Source of the DNA: DASUAS01 sp036271015
GTDB taxonomy: Bacteria; Actinomycetota; Acidimicrobiia; IMCC26256; DASPTH01
Length of the DNA stretch: 30,873 bases
NCBI GenBank assembly: GCA_036271015.1
Contig: DATBBL010000214.1
Location: forward strand, 1-30,873
Direction: 5' to 3'
In this document: positions 1-7,765 of the stretch, piece after piece
Layout of the letters: every line of letters starts with the position of its first letter
How positions within the stretch are numbered: the stretch's first letter is position 1
Notes under the pieces: generated by a model
The model's database searches: none
What the model saw: the letters and a program-made list of their open reading frames with translations, nothing else
What the model was told of the DNA's origin: nothing
Position numbers and translations under genes: made by a program

Positions 1-1161
1 GTGCACGTAGATGGGGGTGCCCTCCACGTTCTCGACGTCGCACACGAGCACCCGGTCACCGCCGGCCCGCTCGACGATCCGCGTGGCGCGCTCCCGCCCG
101 ATGCGCGCCGCCGGTCCCGCCACGCGACCATCGCGGTCGGGGAAGCGCGGCACGACCACGACCACGTGGAGCTCGGGGTTCACCCGCAACGCATCTCCGA
201 GCGCGTGGGCGGCGCGCTCCGACCAGAAGTACTGGTCCTCGAGGTACACGAGGCGCCGGGCCCGCCCGAGCGCCTTGAGGTAGGCGCGGGCCACGCTGCG
301 CTCGCCGCCGGGCGCGAAGGGGTACGCCGGGCGCTTGGACGGATAAGTGCGCAGCACCTGCACTGCATGCGGACCGGCCGTCGCCGGCTCGCGGCGGGGC
401 GGCGGGAGCGGGTCGGGGTGGCGGGGCTGTCGCGTCAGGGTGCGGACGACACGCCGGACGGGGTTGTGGTGATCGAGCGGGTGCGGATCCTCCCAGCGCT
501 CGCGGAAGGTGTCGGCGATGGCAGCGACCGCCGGGCCGTGCAGCTCGAGCTGCACGTCGTGCCACGGCGGATGGTCGCCGTAGCACTGGTCGAGCTCCAC
601 GGCCTGCGCGTCGCCGAGGTGCCGGGCGTCGTCGTGCCGACCGTGGCAGAGGTCGATGCCGCCGACGAACGCCACGTCGTCGTCGGGACCGTCGGCGCGG
701 CGGATCACGAACAGCTTCTGGTGGTGGCTGCCCCCGCGACGCACCCGCTCGTCGAGCAGCACCTCCCCGCCGGCGCGGTTGACATCTTTCGTGAGCGCGA
801 GGTTCTGCTGCTCGGAGAAGTTGGCCTGGGTCGGATGCGAGCGCCACAGCAGCCCGCGCACGTGCACGCCGCGGGTGGCGAGGTCCTCGAGCACCGAGGC
901 CAGCTCGGTGCCGGGACCGGCCAGGCGCTCGTCGGGGTCGCCGTCCCAGTCCGTGAAGTGCACCCAGTCGTCGGCGCGGAGGGAGCACAGCTCCCGGTAG
1001 AGGCGGGAGAAGTAGGTGGCGCCGTCGACCAGCACCTCGACCCGGTTGCCCGCGCTCCAGCCGGCGGCGCTCGCGCCGCGGTCGATCCGCGCCGCCGGGT
1101 TGCCCCGGTCCGCGGCGCTCAGGAACCAGGCCGCGGCCGCATTCGTCTCGCCCTCCCCCAT
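1..1161 (-). CDS. Phospholipase D-like protein (3' end beyond window)
   Basis: Partial gene; 387 codons are visible. A first HKD-type motif is present: SHHQKLFVIR with His147 and Lys149, followed by VAFVGGIDLCHGR. A second motif begins exactly at the window edge, where the last visible residues are GTPIYVH; the family normally continues with xK. Two HKD halves are the hallmark of phospholipase D-type phosphodiesterases, which hydrolyse or transfer phosphatidyl groups through a phospho-His intermediate. In the first motif the usual Asp five residues after Lys is replaced by Arg, and a short Asp-rich insertion (RRADGPDDD) precedes the Gly-Gly. ATG 1161 is chosen because the family-like sequence starts soon after it; no strong ribosome site is seen. 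No signal peptide is evident. It lies 23 bp downstream of the endonuclease VII-type gene and may be co-transcribed. Superfamily assignment is firm; substrate is unknown. Confidence 0.8.
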   Translation of the reverse strand, partial: MGEGETNAAAAWFLSAADRGNPAARIDRGASAAGWSAGNRVEVLVDGATYFSRLYRELCSLRADDWVHFTDWDGDPDERLAGPGTELASVLEDLATRGVHVRGLLWRSHPTQANFSEQQNLALTKDVNRAGGEVLLDERVRRGGSHHQKLFVIRRADGPDDDVAFVGGIDLCHGRHDDARHLGDAQAVELDQCYGDHPPWHDVQLELHGPAVAAIADTFRERWEDPHPLDHHNPVRRVVRTLTRQPRHPDPLPPPRREPATAGPHAVQVLRTYPSKRPAYPFAPGGERSVARAYLKALGRARRLVYLEDQYFWSERAAHALGDALRVNPELHVVVVVPRFPDRDGRVAGPAARIGRERATRIVERAGGDRVLVCDVENVEGTPIYVH

Positions 1162-1184
1162 CGGGAGGACCTACCCGAACGCGG

Positions 1185-1781
1185 CTACCCGGACACGTCC
1201 TGCAGCGCCCGTGCCCGATCCCGGATCACGTCGACGAGCTCGAGCTCAACGACGAAGGGACGCATGTCGCAGCTGACGTAGTCGGCGGCGAGGGTGAGCA
1301 GGCCCGGATCGTCGTGGAACTGACCGAGGGCGTTGTTGCACCCGACGCACAGCAGGCCGCGGATCTCGCCGGTCGCGTGGTCGTGATCGACGTGCAGCGA
1401 GACCTTCCCAGGCTTGCGCCCGCAGATCCCGCATCCGCCGCCCTGACGAGCGAGCAATTCCTCGTAGTCCGCCTGCGTGATGCCGAACGAGCGGCGGAGA
1501 TGCGCGTCCCGGTCTTCGGCCTTCCGACGCTGTCGGTATGCGCGCCGGTACGCGTGGAGCCGTTCCTTGTTCTGCTGCTGCCAGCGCTTGACCTCAGCGA
1601 TCGCGTGCACCCGGTTCGCCTGGTACCACTGTCGCTGCCTGCTCTTGTGACAGGTCTTGCACTCCGAGCGGTGGCCGTCCTTCATGCCCCCCGCTCCGTA
1701 GAACTCGTCGATGGGCTTGACCTCACCGCACTTCTTGCAGCGCTTCATCCTCGGATCGTACGAGGGGGGTACGACACCCAA
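1185..1781 (-). CDS. Endonuclease VII-type HNH protein downstream of pup
   Basis: 198 aa. The N-terminus has a CxxC knuckle (MKRCKKCGEVKPIDEFY) and a second pair (ECKTCHKSR), then a basic helical stretch, then the endonuclease VII core CGICGRKP, LHVDHDHATG, RGLLCVGCNNALG. The Cys pairs bind structural zinc and the HVDHDH plus Asn form the beta-beta-alpha-metal nuclease site. T4 endonuclease VII resolves branched DNA; many bacterial relatives are phage-borne or stand-alone with unknown targets. TTG 1781 is preceded by GAGG at 5 nt spacing, whereas the alternative ATG 1748 (MKRC) has GAGG directly abutting it, so TTG is preferred but either could be used. It begins 18 bp after the pup stop in the same reading frame as pup, and an inverted repeat overlaps its start. 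Function in this setting is unknown; a mobile HNH gene that settled in the operon is as likely as a proteasome-related role. Confidence 0.82.
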   Translation of the reverse strand: MGVVPPSYDPRMKRCKKCGEVKPIDEFYGAGGMKDGHRSECKTCHKSRQRQWYQANRVHAIAEVKRWQQQNKERLHAYRRAYRQRRKAEDRDAHLRRSFGITQADYEELLARQGGGCGICGRKPGKVSLHVDHDHATGEIRGLLCVGCNNALGQFHDDPGLLTLAADYVSCDMRPFVVELELVDVIRDRARALQDVSG

Positions 1782-1795
1782 TCGGGCCTCGTACG
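1757..1795. repeat. Inverted repeat across the endonuclease start
   Basis: Perfect 9-bp arms CGTACGAGG (1757-1765) and CCTCGTACG (1787-1795) are separated by 21 nt. The element covers the spacer after pup, the TTG start and the GAGG ribosome site of the endonuclease gene. In the mRNA it could fold and mask that ribosome site, or it could be an operator or attenuator between pup and the nuclease. There is no T-tract, so an ordinary intrinsic terminator is unlikely. Role is inferred. Confidence 0.5.
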
Positions 1796-1799
1796 TAAA

Positions 1800-1994
1800 T
1801 CACTCCCCCCCTTTTTGTACGTAACTTTTTACGAACTCCTCGGCGTTGCTCTCGAGCACGGAGTCGATCTCGTCCAGGAGGTCGTCGAGCTCTTCCTTCA
1901 ATTCCTCGCCCTGCTTGGCGGGCGCGGTGACCTCGGCGGTCTCCTCCACGCGCTCCTTGGGCGCCGGCTTCTGCTTGCGCTCACGCTCCGGCAT
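1800..1994 (-). CDS. pup: Prokaryotic ubiquitin-like protein Pup
   Basis: 64 aa, the usual Pup length. The N-terminal half is charged and Pro/Ala/Glu-rich, expected to be disordered. Residues 29-50 (GEELKEELDDLLDEIDSVLE) form the acidic helix that binds the Mpa coiled coil. The C-terminus is SYVQKGGE, ending in Gly-Gly-Glu. Pup is ligated by PafA through its C-terminal Glu to substrate lysines; because Glu is already encoded, deamidation of a terminal Gln is not needed and Dop would act mainly in depupylation. A GAGGAG ribosome site sits 8 nt before ATG 1994. The gene starts 18 bp after dop on the same strand. The last codons are unusually A-rich for this genome and contain a run of five A and seven G just before the TGA. 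Confidence 0.97.
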   Translation of the reverse strand: MPERERKQKPAPKERVEETAEVTAPAKQGEELKEELDDLLDEIDSVLESNAEEFVKSYVQKGGE

Positions 1995-2012
1995 GTTCGC
2001 CGCTCCTCATGT

Positions 2013-3500
2013 TCATCCCTGGAGCCGTTCGACCAGCTCGGCGGGGGTCCCGACCTGATCGAACAACGGCTGCACGTGGGCCTTCGTTCCTCGTAGCGGT
2101 TCCATCATGGGGATCCGTCGCAACGGATCCGAGCCTACGTCGAGGATCACGCTGTCCCAGTTCGCCGCCACCACGGAGTCGGGCCAGCGGGCCAGGCACT
2201 CACCCCGGAAGTAGGCCCGGGTGCTCGACGGCGGCACGGTCATGGCCAGATGGACGTCGTGCTCCTCGACCAACCGCTCGACCTTGCCCGCCCGCACCAA
2301 CTTCTCGTAGAGGGAGCGGTCGGGGCGCACGTCGTGGTACTGGAGGTCGAGCAACGAGAGCTTGGGGTCGGACCACTCGAGCCCGTCGCGGTCCATGTAC
2401 GCGCCGAACAGCGACAGCTTGGTGACCCAGTCCAGCTGGCCGTCGAGCGTCATCGGGTCGCGCTCGAGGGCGCCGAGCACCGACTCCCAGCGGCTGAGCA
2501 CCGTGCCGCCGACGTCGTCGCCGCCGCACGCGTCGAGCCCGGTCTCGTCGGCGTACTTCTGCGCCAGGCGCAGGAACTCCCATTGGAGCTCGACCGCGGT
2601 GATGCGGCCACCGTCGAGCAGCTCGACCGTGGCGCGGCAGGTGGGGTCGTGCGACACGGTCCGCACCGCCGCGACCGGGCCGACGATCGAGAGGTCCTTG
2701 GCGATGAAGCCGTCCTCGATCATCGCGAGCACGATCGCGGTGGTGCCGACCTTCAGGAAGGTCGCGACCTCGCACAGGTTGGCGTCGCCCGCGATGACAT
2801 GCAGGCGCCGGTACTGCTGCGGATCGGCGTGCGGTTCGTCGCGCGTATTGACGATCGGACGCTTGAGGGTGGTCTCGAGCCCGACCTCCTCCTCGAAGAA
2901 GTCGGCCCGCTGGCTGATCTGGTAGTCGACCGCGCCGGCGCCGTTCTCGGACCCGACCTTGCCCGCGCCCGTGAACACCTGGCGGCTCACGAACCACGGC
3001 AAGAGGTTGCGCACCAGCGCGGCGAAGGGCACCGCCCGGTCGACGAGGTAGTTCTCGTGCGTCCCGTAGGAGTTGCCCTTGCCGTCAGAGTTGTTCTTGT
3101 AGACGACGATCTCCTGCCCGGGATCGGTCAGGCGCCGCGCCGCCAGCATCGACCGGGCGAGGATGCGCTCCCCCGCCTTGTCGGCACACACCAGCTCGAG
3201 CGCGTCGGCGCACTCGGGCGTCGAGTACTCGGGGTGGGCGTGGTCGACGTAGTAGCGCGCGCCGTTGGTGAGGACGGTGTTCACGAGGTGGGTCTCGATC
3301 TCCGGCGGCATGGCGCCCTCGCGGGCGAACCCGCGGGCGTCGCGGCCGGGCGACTCGTCCTCGAAGTCCCACCCGACCTTGTGGTGCTCGACGTAGCCGT
3401 TGATCAGCATCGACGAGGCCAGCACGGGATTCGGGTCGGCGACCCCGCGCAGGGTCACGCCGTACTCCGTCTCGATCCCGCACACCTTCGGGATGGCCAC
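2013..3500 (-). CDS. dop: Pup deamidase/depupylase Dop
   Basis: 495 aa, close to actinobacterial Dop length. It is a carboxylate-amine-ligase (glutamine synthetase-like) fold enzyme. Visible signatures are GIETEYG at residues 8-14 (metal/ATP site), YVDHAHPEYSTPEC with Asp86 as the expected catalytic Asp, YKNNSDGKGNSYGTHENYL, NTRDEPHADPQQYRRLHVIAGDAN split across the phosphate and metal site, and RGECL plus EPLRGTKAHV near the C-terminus. VDHAHPEY, the DANLCEV segment and the EPLRGTKAHV end separate it from the ligase PafA, which has LDVGSHPEY and DSNMSET. Dop removes Pup from substrates and deamidates Pup-Gln; since this Pup ends in Glu, removal should be its main job. GTG 3500 is selected: it starts the conserved VAIPKVCGIETEYG and lies 6 nt after a TAGGCT -10 element, implying a leaderless transcript. 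Confidence 0.96.
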   Translation of the reverse strand: MAIPKVCGIETEYGVTLRGVADPNPVLASSMLINGYVEHHKVGWDFEDESPGRDARGFAREGAMPPEIETHLVNTVLTNGARYYVDHAHPEYSTPECADALELVCADKAGERILARSMLAARRLTDPGQEIVVYKNNSDGKGNSYGTHENYLVDRAVPFAALVRNLLPWFVSRQVFTGAGKVGSENGAGAVDYQISQRADFFEEEVGLETTLKRPIVNTRDEPHADPQQYRRLHVIAGDANLCEVATFLKVGTTAIVLAMIEDGFIAKDLSIVGPVAAVRTVSHDPTCRATVELLDGGRITAVELQWEFLRLAQKYADETGLDACGGDDVGGTVLSRWESVLGALERDPMTLDGQLDWVTKLSLFGAYMDRDGLEWSDPKLSLLDLQYHDVRPDRSLYEKLVRAGKVERLVEEHDVHLAMTVPPSSTRAYFRGECLARWPDSVVAANWDSVILDVGSDPLRRIPMMEPLRGTKAHVQPLFDQVGTPAELVERLQG

Positions 3501-3506
3501 GGCGTC

Positions 3507-3512
3507 AGCCTA
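3507..3512 (-). promoter_or_regulatory. Leaderless-type -10 of dop
   Basis: TAGGCT on the minus strand is followed by 6 nt and then the dop GTG. This is the spacing expected if transcription starts at the start codon. No convincing -35 is seen. Confidence 0.6.
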
Positions 3513-3571
3513 GTGGCGCCCCACTCCCGGTCCGCTCCAAAGGCGGCACGGTCCTCTCGGAGCGATGTCGG

Positions 3572-3577
3572 TACGAT
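3572..3577 (+). promoter_or_regulatory. Leaderless-type -10 of the FUSC gene
   Basis: TACGAT is followed by 6 nt and then GTG 3584. It matches TANNNT with leaderless spacing and supports GTG 3584 over the internal ATG 3602. It lies in the 83-bp divergent gap shared with dop. Confidence 0.5.
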
Positions 3578-3583
3578 CCCCCG

Positions 3584-5695
3584 GTGCCGGGGTCGTCGAC
3601 GATGCGTCGGGTGTTCGTCGACCCGGCGCGGGTGAACCTCCGCAAGGCGGCCCGCGCCACCCTCGTCGTTCCCCTCGTGTTCGCCTTCCTCGTCGTGGTG
3701 GGGGACACCCCTTCGGCGCTCTTCGGCTCGTTCGGCGCGTTCGGAGCCCTGGTGTTCGCCGACTTCGGGGGCGCGCTGCGCCGTCGCTTCGCCGCCTACC
3801 TCGGCCTCCTGGCGGTGGGTGCGCTCCTGATCGCGCTGGGCAGCGCCTTCGCCGACACCGTGTACCCGGCGGTCGTCGTCATGCTGGTGGTCGCCTTCGC
3901 CGTGTCGTTCGCGGGCGCGCTGGGCGGGTACTTCGCGGCGGGGTCCACTGCCGCGACCCTGGCGTTCGTGCTCTCGGTCATGGAGCCCGCGGTGAGCGCC
4001 AACCTGGGGTCACGGGAGCTCGGGTGGGTCCTCGGTGTGGGCGTCTCGGCCGTCGCCGCGGTCGCGCTGTGGCCGGTCCACCAGCGGGACCGGGTCCGCG
4101 CCGCGGCCGCCACCGTGCTGCGCGAGGTGGCCGGCGCCCTCGACACGCCCGCCGCCACCCGCGATCTCTCGACCGCGCGCACGGCGGCCGCCGAGCTGGA
4201 CGAGCGCGCCGGCGTCGTCTACCGGCCCGCCGGCAGCATCACGCGGGAGCGCGCGCTGGTCGCATTGGTGATCGCGGTCCGCCGGCTCGTGCCGCTGCTC
4301 GAGCAGATGGCGGCGGCCGAATCCTCGCGCGGCGCCGACACGCTCCCGGAGTACACGTCGCTGTCGGGGTACGCCGCGTCGACCCTCTCCGCCAGCGCCC
4401 GCGTGCTCACGGGCGAGTCCGTCGACCCGGTCGACGTCAGCGCGCTCGACGATGCGCGCGCCCGCCACACGCGTGCGCTCGAACGATGGACCGCGGCGCG
4501 GCTCGCCGATGACGGCGCGGCGCACGTGATCGACCGCTTCGACGCCGCCTTCCCGTTGCGTCGGCTCTCGTTCGCCGCGGTGGGGATCGCGGGCAATGCT
4601 TCGCTCGCCGCCCACCATGTCGTCCGCACACCACGCGACGGCGCCGCCGCGCTCGCTCGTGCCGGCGCGGTGCTGCGTGCCCACTGCAACCTGCGGTCGG
4701 TGCGCTTCCGCAACGCGGCACGCGCCGGCCTCGGCTTGGCGCTGGCAGTCCTCGTGGCCAAGACCACCTCGGTCGTGCACGAGTTCTGGGTGGTGCTCGG
4801 GGCGCTGGCGGTGCTCCGCTCCAACGCGCTCGGCACCGGCGCGACCGCTCTCCAGGCGCTGGCCGGCGCGCTGCTCGGCTTCGGGGTCGCCAGCGCGGTG
4901 CTGGTGACCATCGGCGGAGACGACACCGTCCTCTGGATCCTCCTGCCGCTCGTGGTGTTCCTCGCTGCGTACACGCCCGGAGCAGTGAACTTCGTCGTCG
5001 GCCAGGCGTCGTTCACGGTGTTCGTCGTCGTGCTGTTCAACATCCTGGCGCCCGACGGTTGGCGCACCGGGCTCGTGCGCGTGCAGGACGTGGCCATCGG
5101 GGCCGGCATCAGCGTCGCCGTCGGCGCCCTGCTGTGGCCCCGTGGTGCCGGCGGCGTCGCGCGGCGCGCGTTCGCCGAACTCCTGCGGGCCGGCTGCGAC
5201 CACGTGCGGTTGGCGCTCGGAGCGACCCTCGACGGCCGGCCGTCCGCCGACGCGGTTCGTGCCGGGGTCGTCGCGGCCGACGCGCGCGACCGCGCGGTCG
5301 CCGCGCTGGAGGACCTCGCGCTCGAGCATGGTGGCGGGTCGGTCGACCGGCAGACGTGGGGCGCGCTGCTCCTCGACGCCGGGCTGCTCCGAGTCGCCGG
5401 TGACGGCATCACCCGCGCCGGAGCGGCGTACCCGGTCGCCGGTGGCTGTGGATCGGCGCGGACCGCGCTCGCGGAGGAGGGTCGCTCGGTGTGCACGCGC
5501 GTCGACCGCGACGCTGACCTCCTCGAGCGCACCGGCGCCGCGGCCGCGGCCGGTGCGTGGGCCGACGCGGCCCTGCCCGTGTCGCCGAGCCTGGACGCGT
5601 GCCTGGCGACCCACGCGTCCGAGGGTCTCGACGGGGCGGTGGGTCTCGTCTGGGTGCACGAGTGGCTGGCGCTGGTGACAGAGCGACCACGCTGA
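3584..5695 (+). CDS. FUSC-family integral membrane protein
   Basis: 703 aa. Two blocks of hydrophobic helices are visible, roughly residues 25-165 (for example ATLVVPLVFAFLVVVG and GLLAVGALLIALGSAFA) and 380-520 (for example AGLGLALAVLVAK and LWILLPLVVFLAAYT), with an Ala/Arg-rich soluble region between them and a soluble C-terminal domain of about 180 residues. This duplicated architecture matches the FUSC / YccS / aromatic-acid-exporter-like family (fusaric acid resistance type). Members are thought to export aromatic carboxylates or affect envelope processes, but no substrate can be read here. GTG 3584 follows a leaderless-type -10; ATG 3602 is an alternative. The gene lies on the opposite strand between dop and mpa, breaking the usual mpa-dop-pup directon. 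Confidence 0.8.
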   Translation: MPGSSTMRRVFVDPARVNLRKAARATLVVPLVFAFLVVVGDTPSALFGSFGAFGALVFADFGGALRRRFAAYLGLLAVGALLIALGSAFADTVYPAVVVMLVVAFAVSFAGALGGYFAAGSTAATLAFVLSVMEPAVSANLGSRELGWVLGVGVSAVAAVALWPVHQRDRVRAAAATVLREVAGALDTPAATRDLSTARTAAAELDERAGVVYRPAGSITRERALVALVIAVRRLVPLLEQMAAAESSRGADTLPEYTSLSGYAASTLSASARVLTGESVDPVDVSALDDARARHTRALERWTAARLADDGAAHVIDRFDAAFPLRRLSFAAVGIAGNASLAAHHVVRTPRDGAAALARAGAVLRAHCNLRSVRFRNAARAGLGLALAVLVAKTTSVVHEFWVVLGALAVLRSNALGTGATALQALAGALLGFGVASAVLVTIGGDDTVLWILLPLVVFLAAYTPGAVNFVVGQASFTVFVVVLFNILAPDGWRTGLVRVQDVAIGAGISVAVGALLWPRGAGGVARRAFAELLRAGCDHVRLALGATLDGRPSADAVRAGVVAADARDRAVAALEDLALEHGGGSVDRQTWGALLLDAGLLRVAGDGITRAGAAYPVAGGCGSARTALAEEGRSVCTRVDRDADLLERTGAAAAAGAWADAALPVSPSLDACLATHASEGLDGAVGLVWVHEWLALVTERPR

Positions 5696-5735
5696 GTGAC
5701 GTCACCAGCTCGGTGCTCAGGCCCGTGACGGCCTG
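5696..5735. terminator. Convergent-end hairpins between FUSC gene and mpa
   Basis: Directly after the FUSC stop lies the perfect palindrome GTGACGTCAC (5696-5705), followed by a 6-bp stem CAGGCC / GGCCTG with a 6-nt loop (5718-5735). The two genes converge here. There is no T-tract, so termination is a weak inference. Confidence 0.35.
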
Positions 5736-5774
5736 CCTGGTGGGGCCGGATAGGCGCTTCGTTGCCGGTCGCGG

Positions 5775-7529
5775 CTACAGGTATTGACCGGTCTGGACCC
5801 GTTCGATCTGGCGGCCGCCGTGGGGCTCCTCGCCCTCGGCGAGGATGGTCCGCACGAACACGATCCGCTCGCCCTTCTTCCCGGAGATCTTCGCCCAGTC
5901 GTCGGGGTTGGTGGTGTTCGGCAGGTCCTCGTGCTCGCGGAATTCCTGCCGGATCGAGTCGAGCAGGTCCTGGGTGCTGATGCCCTTCTCCCCCGACTCG
6001 ATCTGGCGCTTGATGGAGAGCTTCTTCGCCCGCCGGACGATGTTCTCGATCATGGCGCCCGACGAGAAGTCCTTGAAGTAGAGGATCTCCTTGTCGCCGT
6101 TCTGGTAGGTGACCTCGAGGAACCGGTTGCCGTCGTCGACCGCGTACATGCGGTCGACCGCATCGACGATCATGCCCTCGACCGCCTTCTCCGGACCGCC
6201 GAAGCGGCTGGTCTCGGTGTCGGCGATCGGCAGGTCGGCGGTGAGGTACTGCCGGAAGATCTTGGTCGCGCTCTCTTCGTCGGGGCGCTCGATCTTGATC
6301 TTCACGTCGAGGCGGCCGGGGCGCAGGATCGCGGGGTCGATCAGGTCCTCGCGGTTCGACGCGCCGATGACGATCACGTTCTTGAGGCTCTCGACGCCGT
6401 CGATCTCGGCGAGCAGCTGCGGGACGATGGTGCTCTCGATGTCGGACGAGATCCCGGTGCCGCGGGTGCGGAACAGCGAGTCCATCTCGTCGAAGAACAC
6501 GATGACCGGGTAGCCCTCCTCCGACTTCTCCCGCGCCCGTTGGAAGATGAGACGGATCTGGCGCTCGGTCTCCCCCACGTACTTGTTCAGGAGCTCGGGT
6601 CCCTTGATGTTGAGGAAGAAGGACCGGGCGGTGGTGTCGCCCGTTCGCTCGCTGACGCGCTGCGCGAGCGAGTTGGCGACCGCCTTGGCGATGAGGGTCT
6701 TGCCGCAGCCCGGCGGGCCGTAGAGCAGGATGCCCTTGGGCGGTTGCAGGTCGTGCTCGTGGAACATCTCGGAGTAGAGGTACGGGAGCTCGACCGCGTC
6801 CTTGATCGCGTCGATCTGGTCGTCGAGACCACCGACGTCGTCGTAGGTGACGTCAGGCACCTCCTCCAGCACGAGCTCTTCGACCTCGGGCCGCGGGATG
6901 CGCTCGACGAGCAGGCCGGAGCGGCCGTCCATGAGCAGGTGGTCGCCGGCGCGGAGCTTCTCGCCGATGAGCGACGCGGCCAACTCGCAGACGCGCTCTT
7001 CGTCGGCCCGGCCGACGATCAGGGCGCGGTCCCGACCCTCGAGGACCTCCTTCAGCACCACGACCTCGCCCGACACCTCGGCCGCGCGCGCGAGCACGAC
7101 ATTCAGCGACTCGTTGAGCGCGACCTCCTGGCCGCGGATGATCGAGTCGACCTCGACCTCGGGGTGCACCGACACGCGCATCTTGCGACCGGCGGTGAAG
7201 ATGTCGACGGTGCCGTCGTCGTTGGCGCCGAGGAAGGTGCCGTAGGCGGACGGCGGCATCGTGAGCTTCTCGACCTCTTCGCGGAGCGCGGCGATGTGCT
7301 CGCGCGCTTCACGCAGGGTGGCGGAGAGGCGTTCGTTCTGGGAGACGGCCTGCTGCAGCTGGCCCTTGGTCTCGAGGATCTTCTCCTCGAGGGTGCGCAC
7401 CCGCTTGGGTGCGTCCTGGAGCCGGCGACGGAGGACGCCGACCTCTTCCTCCAGCCCCTTGAGCTGGCCCTGGAGGTCGCCGACCTGGCGTTCGTACTCA
7501 GCCAGACGCCGGTCGTGCTCGGAAGCCAT
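5775..7529 (-). CDS. mpa: Proteasome-associated AAA ATPase Mpa/ARC
   Basis: 584 aa, typical for Mpa/ARC. Residues about 5-90 are heptad-rich coiled coil, which in Mpa captures Pup. Residues about 95-215 hold the tandem OB domains (for example YGTFLGANDDGTVDIF). The AAA module has Walker A GPPGCGKT at 271-278, Walker B VFFDEMD at 344-350, and RPGRLD in the arginine-finger/sensor region. The protein ends in GQYL, the conserved tail with penultimate Tyr that docks on the 20S core and opens its gate. It is a hexameric unfoldase that threads pupylated proteins into the proteasome. GGAGGTGAG lies just before ATG 7529. It has its own upstream gap and probably its own promoter, because the next minus-strand gene (dop) lies beyond the opposed FUSC gene. 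Confidence 0.97.
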   Translation of the reverse strand: MASEHDRRLAEYERQVGDLQGQLKGLEEEVGVLRRRLQDAPKRVRTLEEKILETKGQLQQAVSQNERLSATLREAREHIAALREEVEKLTMPPSAYGTFLGANDDGTVDIFTAGRKMRVSVHPEVEVDSIIRGQEVALNESLNVVLARAAEVSGEVVVLKEVLEGRDRALIVGRADEERVCELAASLIGEKLRAGDHLLMDGRSGLLVERIPRPEVEELVLEEVPDVTYDDVGGLDDQIDAIKDAVELPYLYSEMFHEHDLQPPKGILLYGPPGCGKTLIAKAVANSLAQRVSERTGDTTARSFFLNIKGPELLNKYVGETERQIRLIFQRAREKSEEGYPVIVFFDEMDSLFRTRGTGISSDIESTIVPQLLAEIDGVESLKNVIVIGASNREDLIDPAILRPGRLDVKIKIERPDEESATKIFRQYLTADLPIADTETSRFGGPEKAVEGMIVDAVDRMYAVDDGNRFLEVTYQNGDKEILYFKDFSSGAMIENIVRRAKKLSIKRQIESGEKGISTQDLLDSIRQEFREHEDLPNTTNPDDWAKISGKKGERIVFVRTILAEGEEPHGGRQIERVQTGQYL

Positions 7530-7565
7530 GTCTCACCTCCTGGGTGTGATGGTGCCTGGCGTCGG

Positions 7566-7571
7566 ACACTA
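7566..7571 (-). promoter_or_regulatory. Possible -10 for mpa
   Basis: TAGTGT on the minus strand lies about 37 nt before the mpa ATG, leaving room for a short leader with the GGAGG site. The same hexamer serves as the proposed -10 of the divergent ferredoxin gene. No good -35 is visible. Confidence 0.35.
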
Positions 7572-7635
7572 CACCGGGCCGTTCTCGGGAACGCGGCAGA
7601 TTCAGCCGGTTCACCTGGCCGTCATACCCCGGACG

Positions 7636-7656
7636 CGGAGCGGCGTCACCGCTCCG
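7636..7656. repeat. Inverted repeat in the mpa/ferredoxin divergent gap
   Basis: CGGAGCGG (7636-7643), loop CGTCA, CCGCTCCG (7649-7656): a perfect 8-bp inverted repeat. It lies 25 bp upstream of the ferredoxin -35 and on the far side from the proposed mpa -10, so it could be an operator for either gene. The rest of this 236-bp gap (7530-7765) holds the two promoters and nothing else I recognise. Confidence 0.4.
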
Positions 7657-7681
7657 GGTTCCGGATTTTCCCCGGCTTGGA

Positions 7682-7710
7682 TTGAGAAATAGCGCGGCAG
7701 CGTCTAGTGT
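7682..7710 (+). promoter_or_regulatory. Promoter of the ferredoxin gene
   Basis: TTGAGA (7682-7687), a 17-bp spacer and TAGTGT (7705-7710) form a good housekeeping-type promoter. The predicted start near 7717 leaves a leader of about 50 nt before ATG 7766. Confidence 0.6.
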
Positions 7711-7765
7711 GGTGGTGCTGCTCGCCGCGGGTGCGGCGACACGGCCGAAAGGACTCGACGCTGCG

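Noticed and set aside
1..1281. Long plus-strand open frame opposite the phospholipase D-like and nuclease genes
   Set aside because: The translation is low-complexity (His/Val/Arg/Glu-rich) without domains, and the minus strand carries clear HKD and HNH motifs. Such shadow frames are common at this GC content.
1803..1822. Programmed frameshift at A5G7 near the pup stop
   Set aside because: Shifting there would destroy the C-terminal GGE needed for ligation, and the alternate frame gives no recognisable product; the run is noted only as unusual composition.
5784..7685. 633-codon plus-strand frame opposite mpa
   Set aside because: It is the antisense shadow of a well-conserved ATPase gene, with Leu/Val/Asp/Glu-rich wording and no known domain.
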